A program made the translations under genes and the position numbers. Positions 27,068 through 35,820 of a stretch of 64,000 bases of DNA are shown here, piece after piece. Each line of letters starts with the position of its first letter. Positions within the stretch are counted from its first letter, which is position 1. This DNA comes from Palsa-661 sp035535015. Its GTDB lineage: Bacteria; Actinomycetota; Acidimicrobiia; Acidimicrobiales; UBA8190. The notes under the pieces are model-generated. The model saw only the letters and a list, made by a program, of their open reading frames with translations, was not told where the DNA came from and did no database searches. The stretch spans positions 1 through 64,000 of the forward strand of contig DATLQU010000019.1 of the NCBI GenBank assembly GCA_035535015.1. Reading direction: 5' to 3'.

Positions 27068-28086
27068 ACGGACAGGGCGTGCCGGACGGGGCCGGATCCC
27101 CCGCCGAGGTCGACGACGGCGACCGGATGTACCTGGCCCGGGTGCGGGCCGAGATCGACGAGGAGGTGCGACGGCGACGGGCGGCGGGCGATCTGGCGGG
27201 GCAGACGGAGAGCGAGCTCGAAGAGCTGTTCCTCCGGCATGCCCCGCTCGGGAGCACCCGGCAGGAGCTGCACGAGGTGCTGCGGTTGGTCGACGCCTCG
27301 GCCTTCATCGATCCCGTTGTGCCGGTGGAGTCCAGCCGGCCCGGCGGGGCCGTGGTCAAGAAAGGCGTGCGGACGCTCAACTTCTGGTATCTCCGATTCA
27401 TCACCCATCAGGTGAGCAAGTTCGCCACCGCCAGCAGCCGGGCGTTGCACATCCTCGACCAGCAGCTGTGCGATCTGAGCACCAAGGTCGAGGCCCTCGA
27501 GGTACCGCCCTCTGTCGTGGTCGACGTGGGCTGGGCCCACCGGACCGACTCGTGGTGGGTGCCGGGGGTCGTGACCGAATTGGAAGGGGGCCGTCGTCGG
27601 GTGCTGCACGCCGCATGTGGCGACGGTTGGCTCGTGCATCTGCTGGCCGCCACCAACGTCGACGGCTACGGGGTCGACCCGCGTCCCGGTCGGGTAGCGG
27701 GTCAGGAGCTCGGTGAACTCGACCTGCGCGAGGAACCCGTGCTCGGACATCTCGAGGCCGTCGAGCCCGGCGCCCTCGGAGGCGTCGTGCTGTGCGGTCT
27801 GATGGAAGGGTCGGGACACGGTGAACGCCGTCGGCTGCTCGAGAAGGCGGCGATGGCGCTGGCACCGGGTGGTGTCCTGGTGGTGCACTCGCTCTCCCCG
27901 TCTGGGTGGGACGAGGCCGACGCCCCCCCGGAGGCCGACATCGTCCAGGCCCGGCCCTACCGGCCGGGGACATGGCCGTATCTGCTCGGCGAGGTGGGGA
28001 TGTCGGTGGCGGTGACCCCCGGTCCCGACGGACGCGACTACCTGGTCGTGGGCCGTCGTGAGGCGGGGCCCTCCCAGTCCCGGTGA
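27064..28086 (+). CDS. methyltransferase-like protein with helical N-terminal region (O-antigen cluster type)
   Basis: 340 aa, GTG start overlapping the previous stop by 4 nt. The N-terminal 170 residues are highly charged and helical (RVRAEIDEEVRRRRAAGDLA), with a coiled-coil-like stretch (LHILDQQLCDLSTKVEALE). The C-terminal half has a Rossmann methyltransferase look: RRVLHAACGDGWLVHLL (motif I, Gly-x-Gly), YGVDPRPG, and ALAPGGVLVVHSL. In polysaccharide clusters such proteins can cap chains; that is an inference here. It overlaps the downstream glycosyltransferase by 4 nt. Confidence 0.7.
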   Translation: MNGQGVPDGAGSPAEVDDGDRMYLARVRAEIDEEVRRRRAAGDLAGQTESELEELFLRHAPLGSTRQELHEVLRLVDASAFIDPVVPVESSRPGGAVVKKGVRTLNFWYLRFITHQVSKFATASSRALHILDQQLCDLSTKVEALEVPPSVVVDVGWAHRTDSWWVPGVVTELEGGRRRVLHAACGDGWLVHLLAATNVDGYGVDPRPGRVAGQELGELDLREEPVLGHLEAVEPGALGGVVLCGLMEGSGHGERRRLLEKAAMALAPGGVLVVHSLSPSGWDEADAPPEADIVQARPYRPGTWPYLLGEVGMSVAVTPGPDGRDYLVVGRREAGPSQSR

Positions 28087-29285
28087 AGGTCGCCTTCGTC
28101 ACTCCCCGGTACGGGCCCGAGATCATGGGCGGGGCCGAGACGGCGGCCCGGCAACTGGCCGAGCACCTGGTGGCCGAGTGCGGCTGGGAGGTCGAGGTGT
28201 TCACCACCTGCGCCGTCGACCACATCACCTGGGACGACGTGCTCGCTCCCGGCGACAGCGTTCTGAACGCGGTGGCCGTCCACCGGTTCCGGTCGGCGTC
28301 GGGCCGGGTGCGGGAGTTCTACGAGATCGACGGCCGGCTGCGGTCGGCGCCGGCCCAGGCCTCCGAGACGGACGCCCGGAGGTGGCTCGAATGCAACGGG
28401 CCCGTGACGGCCGATCTGCTGGAGGCCTTGCGCGGCACCGATGCCGATGTGGTGGCCTTCTATCCCTATCTCTACTACCCGACGGTGGCGGGGATGGACG
28501 TGGTGTCGGTGCCACGGGTGCTCCATCCGGCGGCCCATGACGAGCCCGCTCTCTATCTTCCGGTGTTCGGCCCCACCTACGCCGAGGCCGACGCCATCTG
28601 CTACCACACGGCGGCCGAGCGCCGGCTGGTGCAACGGATCCACCGGGTGGCCCAGGTGCCACAGATCGTGCTCGGACTCGGGGTGGGCGACGTGGTGGAG
28701 GGCGGTCGCCCGGGTGGGGAGATTCTCGGTATCGGTGACCGGCCCTACATGGTGAGCGTGGGTCGGGTGGACGAACACAAGGGGTCGGCCATGCTGGCGC
28801 GATTCTTCCGGCTGTACAAGGAGAGGCACCCCGGTCCCCTGGCGTTGGCCCTGGTGGGACCGGTGGCGGTGGCCATCGCCGAGGACGACGACATCGTGGT
28901 CACGGGCGTGGTGAGCGAGGCCGACAAGTGGGATCTGGTGCGCGACGCGCAGGTGGCGATCTCCCCGTCGGCTCTCGAGTCGTTCTCTCTCGTCGTCCTC
29001 GAGGCCTGGGAACAGTCGGTACCGGTGATGGTGAACGCCACCTGCGATCCCACCCGCGAACATTGCGAGCGATCCGGCGGTGGACTCTGGTTCGGGTCGT
29101 ACCGGGAATTCGAGGTCGTCCTCGAGCGGCTGATCGCCGACGCCGGTCTGCGCCGTCTCCTCGGCGGCCGGGGGCACGCCTACGTGAAGCGGTACTACCA
29201 GTGGCCCGCGCTGATCCGCCGCTACGCCCGCTTCCTGACGACTGTCGGCGAGCGCGGTCCCCGGTGGGCGGGCGTCGACCCCTGA
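28083..29285 (+). CDS. GT4-family glycosyltransferase
   Basis: 400 aa, GTG start overlapping the previous stop. GT-B fold: VAFVTPRYGPEIMGGAE at the N-terminus (acceptor-side Gly-rich loop), then the donor domain MVSVGRVDEHKG and the E-x7-E motif around SPSALESFSLVVLEAWE. It uses a nucleotide sugar and retains the anomeric configuration (family property). Close paralog of the gene at 34593 (shared W.VEVFTTCA, HDEPALYLP / HDEPELHLS, ESFSLVVLEAW, CERSGGGLWF). Cytoplasmic, likely in synthesis of the exported glycan. Confidence 0.93.
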   Translation: MKVAFVTPRYGPEIMGGAETAARQLAEHLVAECGWEVEVFTTCAVDHITWDDVLAPGDSVLNAVAVHRFRSASGRVREFYEIDGRLRSAPAQASETDARRWLECNGPVTADLLEALRGTDADVVAFYPYLYYPTVAGMDVVSVPRVLHPAAHDEPALYLPVFGPTYAEADAICYHTAAERRLVQRIHRVAQVPQIVLGLGVGDVVEGGRPGGEILGIGDRPYMVSVGRVDEHKGSAMLARFFRLYKERHPGPLALALVGPVAVAIAEDDDIVVTGVVSEADKWDLVRDAQVAISPSALESFSLVVLEAWEQSVPVMVNATCDPTREHCERSGGGLWFGSYREFEVVLERLIADAGLRRLLGGRGHAYVKRYYQWPALIRRYARFLTTVGERGPRWAGVDP

Positions 29286-29286
29286 C

Positions 29287-29387
29287 CTGTCAGAAGCTCC
29301 GTACTGTCAGAAGCTCCATACTGTCAGAAGCTCCGTACTGTCAGATACTCCGTACTGTCAGAAGCTCCGTACTGTCAGAAGCTCCGT
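29287..29387. repeat. 17-bp tandem repeat, six copies
   Basis: Unit CTGTCAGAAGCTCCGTA at 29287, 29304, 29321, 29338, 29355 and 29372 (last copy lacks its end). It fills the gap between two convergent genes. The 8-bp TCAGAAGC recurs at 29396, where it spells the last codons and stop of the minus-strand gene. Confidence 0.95.
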
Positions 29388-29395
29388 CGGGCCGG

Positions 29396-31735
29396 TCAGA
29401 AGCCGGTCATGCCCACCACCGGTTTGGTGAGGACGATTCCCCCCGTCGAGCCGTAGAAGGGGGCGCCGTAGTCGAAGATGCCGCCGTCGGAGGCCACGAA
29501 GCGGTAGCCCCGGCCGTTGGCCAGCGCCTGCATACCCACGACGGGCCGGGCCAGGGCGATGTTGCCCGTCGATCCGAAGAAGGGGGCGTCGAAGGAGAAG
29601 ACGCCGCCGTCGGAGGCCACCAACCAGTAGCCACCGGTGGCTTGATCGGGGGTCATGCCCACCACCGGCTTGTTCAGGTGGACAGCACCGGTGGAGCCGT
29701 GGAAGACGGCATCGCCGAAGGTGAAGATGCCGCCGTCGGAGGCCACCAACCAGTAACCCTTGCCGTCGGGAGTGGAGGCCATGCCCACCACCGGTTTGTT
29801 GAGCGGATAGCCACCGGTCGAGCCGTAGTAGCCGGCGTCGCCGAAGGCGAAGATGCCGCCGTCGGAGGCCACCAGCCAGTAACCCTTGCCGTCGGGTGTG
29901 GCGGCCATGCCCACCACCGGTTTGTCGAGGGGTTTGCCGCCCATGGAGCCGTAGTAGCCGGCGTCGTCGAAGGCGAAGATGCCGCCGTCGGAGGCCACCA
30001 GCCAGTAACCGCCGGCGTCATGAGTGAGGGCCATACCCACCACCGGTTGGCTCAAGGCCAAGTTGCCGGTGGAACCGCAGAAAGGCAGGTTCCCGTAGTT
30101 GAACACCCCACCATCGGAGGCGACCATGTCGTATCCCGTCGGGGTGCCGCTCGGCGCGTTGCACGGAACCTGGACCACCGGGCCCGGCGTCCCGGCGTCG
30201 CCGGTCAGCTGGGCGTCGTGGTGGAACTGCGGCCAGGCACCAGCTTGGTTGACCGACGAGTGTGACCCGGCTATCTCGTAGTGCTCCACGATTCCCTGGT
30301 TGGAGACGCCGTAGCCGGCCAGGGTGATGCCGATGCTGCCGTTGGCGTCGTTGGTGACGAGGGGTGAGTTCTGGAATCCGTAGACGGCGCCACCGGGTTC
30401 GGGGAACGATCCGACGTTGGCCCCCGTCTTGCCATCGAGGATGACGGCACCGGCCGTGGTGGGAACGATGACGTCCTGGTAGCCGCCGCCCGTCAGGTCG
30501 GCGGTGACCACCGATCCGAGAACCTGACCCCCCACCGAGGTGTGCCAGAGGGTGGCCCCATTGCTGCCGTTGAGGGCGTAGACGCTGCCGGCCGAGGTGC
30601 CTTCGATGACCTGGAGCTGACCGTTGCCCATGACGTCGGCCAGGGCGGGGCTGCTCGTGGTCACGCCGTCGAGCTTGTCCGTCCAGGCCGCGCCGCAGTG
30701 GGAGTTGACGGCGATGAGGTCGTCGGTGGTCGACTTCTTGTAGGTGTTGCCGGTCCCGAAGGCGATACCGACCCCACCACCGGCCAGGAATTGTCCGACG
30801 GCCGGTGAGGATTCGGCCGTCTCGTCGATGTTGTACTGGCAGACGAGGCCGCCGGCCGGCTTCCCGGTGAAGAAGTTGCCCGTGGCACTCACCACCCGCA
30901 GAGAGCCGCCGTTCTGGTACGGCTGGCCGTAGGCCACGCCGGCGGTGGAGTCGCCGCCTTCCACGATCTCGGTCCGGCCGTTGCTGTAGAGGTCGGCCAG
31001 AGCGGGGGTGGTGAAGTCACTGTCGGCCTGGAACCAGGGAAAGCCGGGGAGGGTGGCCCCGTTGGAGGCGTTCATGGCGTGTTCCGCCTCACCGAGCGAG
31101 CCGGCTACGACGTCGGTGCCGCCCTGGAGATTGCCGACGGCCAGCGATGCCTGGACGGCGTGGGCCGGGACGGCGTCGGTGGACGGGTTCTGGACGTTGG
31201 TGAACCACTGGGTGGCGCCCGAGGGGCTGATCCCCTCGTAGCCACCCGAGCCGGGGGTGGCCGCGTTGCCCACGCCGATGAAGACGGAGTCGAGGCCGTT
31301 GGCGTTGATGGCCGCCACCGACGGGGTGGAGTCCACCGGCACCCCCCCGGTGGAGACGGGCCAACCGGGGACGGGACTGCCGGTGGCCAGATTGAAGGCG
31401 TAAACACGCCCGGCCCGGTCACCCACGACGACGGCGGGACCTCCGGCCAGGGAGGCGACGTTGGGCGAGGACAGGGCAATGGGACTGCCGTTGTCGTTCA
31501 GCGAACTCTGGATCCAGACGGGTTGGCCGGGAGAGACGGCATGGGCGACCGCCACCGCCTGGACCGGTCCGGACGGCAGGGCCAGGACACCGGTGGCACC
31601 GACGAGGGAGATGGCTGCCAGCGACCGCCAGGGCCGAGCGCGGCTCAGCATCGGAGCGACTCGGCGCCCTTGGGGGGCCGAGGGGCGCCCCCTCGGTGTT
31701 GTCCCGGCATCGTTCGTGCCTGTGCGCTGAGTCAT
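29396..31735 (-). CDS. secreted beta-propeller protein with six C-terminal 42-aa repeats
   Basis: 779 aa. A basic N-terminus plus hydrophobic segment (RSLAAISLVGATGVLALPSG) is a signal peptide. Residues about 65-510 contain FG-GAP/PQQ-like blades (VVVGDRAGRVYAFNLATGSP, LQVIEGTSAGSVYALNGSNG, VIVPTTAGAVILDGKTG), so a beta-propeller. From about residue 534 six repeats follow (GYWLVASDGGIFAFGDAGYY type), the same family as in the SpoIID-like protein at 19124. No catalytic motif is seen. Likely an extracellular or wall-associated binding protein. It is convergent with the GT4 gene, with a tandem repeat between the two stops. Confidence 0.88.
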   Translation of the reverse strand: MTQRTGTNDAGTTPRGRPSAPQGRRVAPMLSRARPWRSLAAISLVGATGVLALPSGPVQAVAVAHAVSPGQPVWIQSSLNDNGSPIALSSPNVASLAGGPAVVVGDRAGRVYAFNLATGSPVPGWPVSTGGVPVDSTPSVAAINANGLDSVFIGVGNAATPGSGGYEGISPSGATQWFTNVQNPSTDAVPAHAVQASLAVGNLQGGTDVVAGSLGEAEHAMNASNGATLPGFPWFQADSDFTTPALADLYSNGRTEIVEGGDSTAGVAYGQPYQNGGSLRVVSATGNFFTGKPAGGLVCQYNIDETAESSPAVGQFLAGGGVGIAFGTGNTYKKSTTDDLIAVNSHCGAAWTDKLDGVTTSSPALADVMGNGQLQVIEGTSAGSVYALNGSNGATLWHTSVGGQVLGSVVTADLTGGGYQDVIVPTTAGAVILDGKTGANVGSFPEPGGAVYGFQNSPLVTNDANGSIGITLAGYGVSNQGIVEHYEIAGSHSSVNQAGAWPQFHHDAQLTGDAGTPGPVVQVPCNAPSGTPTGYDMVASDGGVFNYGNLPFCGSTGNLALSQPVVGMALTHDAGGYWLVASDGGIFAFDDAGYYGSMGGKPLDKPVVGMAATPDGKGYWLVASDGGIFAFGDAGYYGSTGGYPLNKPVVGMASTPDGKGYWLVASDGGIFTFGDAVFHGSTGAVHLNKPVVGMTPDQATGGYWLVASDGGVFSFDAPFFGSTGNIALARPVVGMQALANGRGYRFVASDGGIFDYGAPFYGSTGGIVLTKPVVGMTGF
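29399..30136 (-). repeat. six coding repeats (about 42 aa each)
   Basis: In-frame units of 126 bp (two slightly shorter at the 3' end) encode GY..VASDGG.F.(F/Y)... repeats closing with P.VGM. They share their consensus with the repeats at 19127-19882. Confidence 0.92.
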
Positions 31736-31894
31736 CTACCGTCCCTTTGCCGCGTCGAAGTTAACTGCCCTGGGGTGTCTCCTTGGGTCATCGGCAGAAG
31801 AGGCCCCGACCTTGACCGACGCCCTCCCGGGATCAGGCCGGTCGTGCCGATGAGCCGTTTGGGCTGGTCCCGAGGGCACGGGGCGTCGGTGTCC

Positions 31895-31920
31895 TTGACG
31901 CTTGTCACGGCGAGGACAAT
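31895..31920 (+). promoter_or_regulatory. possible promoter of the second glycan operon
   Basis: TTGACG (31895) and GACAAT (31915) with a 14-nt spacer lie just before the GTG at 31932. The spacer is shorter than the usual 16-18 nt, so this is tentative. The rest of 31736-31931 shows no gene. Confidence 0.25.
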
Positions 31921-31931
31921 CCTTACCGACC

Positions 31932-32219
31932 GTGAAGACCTTCATAAAAGGCCTCCTGGGCCGGATCGAGCGGCGGCTGCTGGCCCAGACCCACGCCCAT
32001 CTGAGTGAGATCGACGGCCGTCTCGACGACGTCGGAGCCCGGCTCGATGAGGTGCAGCGCCGGGTGGCCGAGGCGCAGGCGGTGGTGGAGGCGACCGCGG
32101 CACGGGCGGCGACGTCCACGGAACAATCCTTGGGTGTGGTCGAATCCGACGCCCGGACGGCCCGGCGGTTCGAAGAGATCGAACGGATGCTCGGGGCGGC
32201 CCCGCCCGGTACTCGTTGA
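31932..32219 (+). CDS. small coiled-coil protein of glycan cluster
   Basis: 95 aa from GTG at 31932. An amphipathic basic N-terminal helix (VKTFIKGLLGRIERRLL) is followed by heptad-like helix (EIDGRLDDVGARLDEVQRRV) and a further helix. No enzyme motif and no membrane span. Its TGA overlaps the TTG start of the double glycosyltransferase (TTGA), so the two are coupled. A scaffold or membrane-docking role for the glycosyltransferases is inference only. Confidence 0.65.
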   Translation: MKTFIKGLLGRIERRLLAQTHAHLSEIDGRLDDVGARLDEVQRRVAEAQAVVEATAARAATSTEQSLGVVESDARTARRFEEIERMLGAAPPGTR

Positions 32220-34579
32220 TCGCGACCGTCCGGCTGGCCATCGACCTGCAGGCCCTGCAGATCGATGGGATCGCAGATCGGGGCATCGGACGGTACATCG
32301 CCGGTCATACCGCGGCGCTGGCGCGTGCCGGCCGGGTGGCGGCCGGGCTGCTCGCCCCCGAACTCCCCCCACCGGCGGGACTCCCCGTCGAAGTGGCCAC
32401 CTCCGGGCTGGCGTGCTGGGACTCGGTAGCAGAGCTCCGTCGGTTGCTGGCCGAGGGCGGGCCCATTGCCCACCATGTGCCGGCCCCGTTCCTCCACACC
32501 GGTCCCCTCGACCCGTCGGTCCTCGTCGTGGTCCCCCACTGGTCCGCCGCGGGCGTGGCCCGGGTGGTGACCCTGCACGACCTGATCCCGTTGCGCGACC
32601 CGGACCGCTACCTGCCGACGGAGGCGCATCGCCAGCGTTACCGGAGCCGGGCAGGGTGGGTCGCCGGCGCCGATCTCATTCTCACCAACTCGCAGTACAC
32701 GCGTCGCGAGGCTGTGGAACTCCTCGACTGTGACCCGACCCGGGTAGTGACGGTGGGCGCCGGAGTCTCGCCTTTCTTCACGCCTGGCGACGGCACCGAC
32801 GACGAGCTCTTCCACTACTGGCTGGCCGCCGTGGAGGACCGTCCTTTTGTCCTCACCATTGGGGGCAGCGACGCCCGGAAGGGCACCGAGCGACTGGTCG
32901 AGTCCCTGGGCCTGGTCGTGGCCGGTGGCCTCGACGTGTGTCTCGTCGTGGTGGGCGACCTCACCGGGCCCTGGCGATCCCGACTGAGCGAGGCGGCCCG
33001 ACGCGCCGGCGTGGAAGACAGGCTGGTGATGACCGGCGCCGTGGGCGACGATCTCCTCCGGGCCTGCTATCGACGCGCCGCGGTGACAGTGACGCCGTCG
33101 CTGATGGAAGGATTCGGGCTCCCCGTCCTCGAGTCGGCCGCCTGTGGGACACCGGCGCTGGCCTCGGCCACGACCGCTCTGGTGGAGGTGGCGGCCACTG
33201 CGCTCGCCACTTTCGACCCCACCGACTCCGAGGCGGTGGCCCAGGCCATCTCCGACCTGCTCGGCGACGACGACCGGCGGACTACCGTTCTCGATGCCCA
33301 ACGCCAGCTGGCCACCGGATCGACCTGGGACGCCGTCGCCCAGCGGACGGCGACGGCGCTCGACGAGTTGGGCCGGAGCCTGCCGGCGGCGGCGTGGGAG
33401 CTCCCTCCGCTGCGGCGTCGCGTCGCCTTCGTCGGCCCGCTGCCGCCGGCCGGCGGGGGTATCGGCCTCTACAACGCGCGGCTGCTGCAGGCGGCCCCGG
33501 CCGACATGGCGGTCGACGCCGTGACCGCCATGGTGGCGGCACCCGATCTGCCGGCCGGGATGGGACATGTCCCGGCCGACGCCTTCGGCCTCGAGGCCCG
33601 CCCGTCCTCGTACGACGCCGTGGTCTACACCCTCGGGAATTCCCATGGCCACCTCGCCACCGTCGAGCTGGCGTTGCGTTATCCGGGTTGGTTGTGGCTC
33701 CACGAGGTACGGCTTCCGGCGTTGGCCGTGACGGCGCTGGCCGACGCCGACGACGACGACTTCACCTCGAAACTGACATGGCTGGTGGAACGGTCGTATC
33801 CCGGCCGGGCACCCGTCGGGGCCACTCGCCGGGCGGGACGGTCCGTGCTCGATCTGGTGACCGCCGGTGTCGGTCTGGTTCCTCTGTTGGCCGAGGGCTG
33901 TCGCGGCCTCCTCGTCAACTCCGAGGTGGCGCGCCGGCTGGTGGAACTGGACTTGACGCCCCTGGCCCATCACCCTCCCATCCACGTCCTGCCTCCGGCC
34001 TGTCCGGCGACGGATCTCTCCCTGTCGCCTTCGGGCCGGGCCGCGGCGGGTGACGGGGGTCCGGTGGTCGTGGCGTTCGGCGTCGTCTCCATGGCCAAAC
34101 GACCCGATCTCCTGGTCGACGCCGCCGCCCTGGCCGGATGCCGGGTCGCCTTCGTGGGTCCGTGCCCGCCCATCCTGGCCCAGGTCATCGGCGACCGGGC
34201 CCGGGCTCGCGGTGTCAGCGAGCAGATCACGGTAACCGGGGCAGTGGACGAAAGTGCGTGGCGGGGCTGGCTCGGACGGGCCACGCTCGCCGTGCAGTTG
34301 CGGGAGTCGGCCAGCGGCGAGACGTCGGCCGCCGTCCTCGAGTCCCTGGCCGCCGGGGTGCCGGTTCTCACCAATCTGGCCACCGCCGCCGAGTACGGGG
34401 AGGGGACCGTGGCCTTGGTGGCGTCGGCTGAGCCGGTCGTCGTGGCCGAACGTCTCCGGGCCCTGCTCGACAACCGGCAGGAACGGCAGTCGCTGTCGGA
34501 GTCGGGGCTGGTCTTCGCCCGGGCCCATCCATTCGACCGGTTGGCCGACACCCTGTTGTCGCTGGTCACCTCCGGGTAG
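32216..34579 (+). CDS. two-domain glycosyltransferase (GT4-GT4 fusion)
   Basis: 787 aa, twice the usual GT4 length. The start is TTG at 32216, overlapping the previous stop. Module 1 (about 1-395): VRLAIDLQALQIDGIADRG, TLHDLIPLRDPDRY, TIGGSDARKGTERLVESL and the E-x7-E motif in SLMEGFGLPVLESAACG. Module 2 (about 400-787) starts RRVAFVGPLPPAGGGIG and has FGVVSMAKRPDLLVDAAAL and an ESASGETSAAVLESLAAG donor motif. Each has the GT-B domain pair. Such fusions make two successive linkages of a repeating unit. Sugars unknown. Confidence 0.9.
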   Translation: MIATVRLAIDLQALQIDGIADRGIGRYIAGHTAALARAGRVAAGLLAPELPPPAGLPVEVATSGLACWDSVAELRRLLAEGGPIAHHVPAPFLHTGPLDPSVLVVVPHWSAAGVARVVTLHDLIPLRDPDRYLPTEAHRQRYRSRAGWVAGADLILTNSQYTRREAVELLDCDPTRVVTVGAGVSPFFTPGDGTDDELFHYWLAAVEDRPFVLTIGGSDARKGTERLVESLGLVVAGGLDVCLVVVGDLTGPWRSRLSEAARRAGVEDRLVMTGAVGDDLLRACYRRAAVTVTPSLMEGFGLPVLESAACGTPALASATTALVEVAATALATFDPTDSEAVAQAISDLLGDDDRRTTVLDAQRQLATGSTWDAVAQRTATALDELGRSLPAAAWELPPLRRRVAFVGPLPPAGGGIGLYNARLLQAAPADMAVDAVTAMVAAPDLPAGMGHVPADAFGLEARPSSYDAVVYTLGNSHGHLATVELALRYPGWLWLHEVRLPALAVTALADADDDDFTSKLTWLVERSYPGRAPVGATRRAGRSVLDLVTAGVGLVPLLAEGCRGLLVNSEVARRLVELDLTPLAHHPPIHVLPPACPATDLSLSPSGRAAAGDGGPVVVAFGVVSMAKRPDLLVDAAALAGCRVAFVGPCPPILAQVIGDRARARGVSEQITVTGAVDESAWRGWLGRATLAVQLRESASGETSAAVLESLAAGVPVLTNLATAAEYGEGTVALVASAEPVVVAERLRALLDNRQERQSLSESGLVFARAHPFDRLADTLLSLVTSG

Positions 34580-34592
34580 TGGGCCGGCGACG

Positions 34593-35813
34593 GTGAAGCT
34601 CGGACTGGTCGTCCCCCGCTACGGCGAAGAGGTCGTCGGCGGCACCGAGCACTGGCTCCGGATGCTGTGCGAACACCTGGTGGAGATGAAGCACTGGGAC
34701 GTCGAAGTCTTTACGACGTGCGCCATATCGGCGGAAACCTGGAAAGACGAGCTCGAGCCCGGAGACAGCCGGATCGGTGGTGTGATCGTCCACCGGAATC
34801 GGTCTGTGTCGGGCCGCGATCCGCAGTACCTGGAACTGAACGCCGTGATCCGCGGCGATCCGGGCCGGGTGCCCGTCGACGTCGCCCGCCGCTTCGTCGA
34901 GCTCGTGGGACCGGTCTGTCCCGCCGTGCTTGATCAGGCCGAGGCATCCGATTGCGATCTCATCGCCGTCACCCCGTACCTCTTCTGGCCCGCCGTCTAC
35001 GGCGCCCCTCGGCTCGGCCGGCGGGTGATCTTCCACGGCGCCGCCCACGATGAACCCGAATTGCATCTGTCCATCATGCGGGAGGTCTTCCTGTCGGTCG
35101 GGGGCTTCGCCTTCAACTCCTACGCCGAGAGAGCGCTGGTCGAACGGACCTTCCCCATCGCCGAGCTCCCGGCCGCCGTGATCGGCAACAGCGTGGCTGA
35201 AGGAGACGGAGACCCGGCCACGGCGCGGGCCGAGCTCGGTTTGGGTGCCGATGAGCGCTTCGTTCTGTGTCTGGGCCGGGTCGAGCGCGACAAGGGCGTT
35301 CACGCATTGGCCGATCTGTGGCACCGGTACCGACGGCGGCGACCGGACGCCCCGCGCCTTGTGATTCTCGGTCCGGTCCACGAGGAACTGCCCGGAGACG
35401 ACGATGTGGTTGTGGCCGGTCGTCGGTCCGAGGAGACGAAATGGGGGGCCCTGCGGGCGTGCGACTTCCTCATCGCCCCGTCGCCGTGGGAGTCGTTCAG
35501 CCTTGTCGTCCTCGAGGCGTGGCTGGCCGGAAAGCCCGTGATCGTAAATGGACGGTGCGACGCCACGGTGGAGCACTGCCGACGAAGCGGCGGTGGTCTG
35601 TGGTTCGAGGACAGGGTGGAGTTCGAGGTGATCGTCGACCGCTTGTTGGACGATGGAGCCCTCCGGGACCACCTGGCGGGTCGAGGCGGTGGATATGCGC
35701 GCCGGCAGTTCAGCTGGCCCTCGGTGATCGATCGCTACGCCGCACTGGCCGAGCGGATCCTGAACTCCACGGACGCCGACAAGACCGAAAGCGCGCGACC
35801 CGCACCACTATGA
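34593..35813 (+). CDS. GT4-family glycosyltransferase (paralog of 28083 gene)
   Basis: 406 aa from GTG at 34593. GT-B features: LGLVVPRYGEEVVGGTEH, then donor domain LCLGRVERDKGVHALADLW and the E-x7-E motif SPWESFSLVVLEAWLAG. Strong similarity over its whole length to the GT4 at 28083, so the two come from a duplication now separated by the propeller and double-GT genes. It follows the double GT after 13 nt and the FkbM gene starts 7 nt after it, so one operon. Confidence 0.93.
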   Translation: MKLGLVVPRYGEEVVGGTEHWLRMLCEHLVEMKHWDVEVFTTCAISAETWKDELEPGDSRIGGVIVHRNRSVSGRDPQYLELNAVIRGDPGRVPVDVARRFVELVGPVCPAVLDQAEASDCDLIAVTPYLFWPAVYGAPRLGRRVIFHGAAHDEPELHLSIMREVFLSVGGFAFNSYAERALVERTFPIAELPAAVIGNSVAEGDGDPATARAELGLGADERFVLCLGRVERDKGVHALADLWHRYRRRRPDAPRLVILGPVHEELPGDDDVVVAGRRSEETKWGALRACDFLIAPSPWESFSLVVLEAWLAGKPVIVNGRCDATVEHCRRSGGGLWFEDRVEFEVIVDRLLDDGALRDHLAGRGGGYARRQFSWPSVIDRYAALAERILNSTDADKTESARPAPL

Positions 35814-35820
35814 TCTGGCC

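Noticed and set aside
29287..29387. CRISPR array
   Set aside because: Copies are directly head to tail with no spacers, units are 17 bp, and no cas genes are in the window.
31736..34528. a 930-codon minus-strand open frame opposite the double glycosyltransferase
   Set aside because: It mirrors the GT4-GT4 gene, has His/Gly/Arg-rich composition and no domains; a high-GC shadow.
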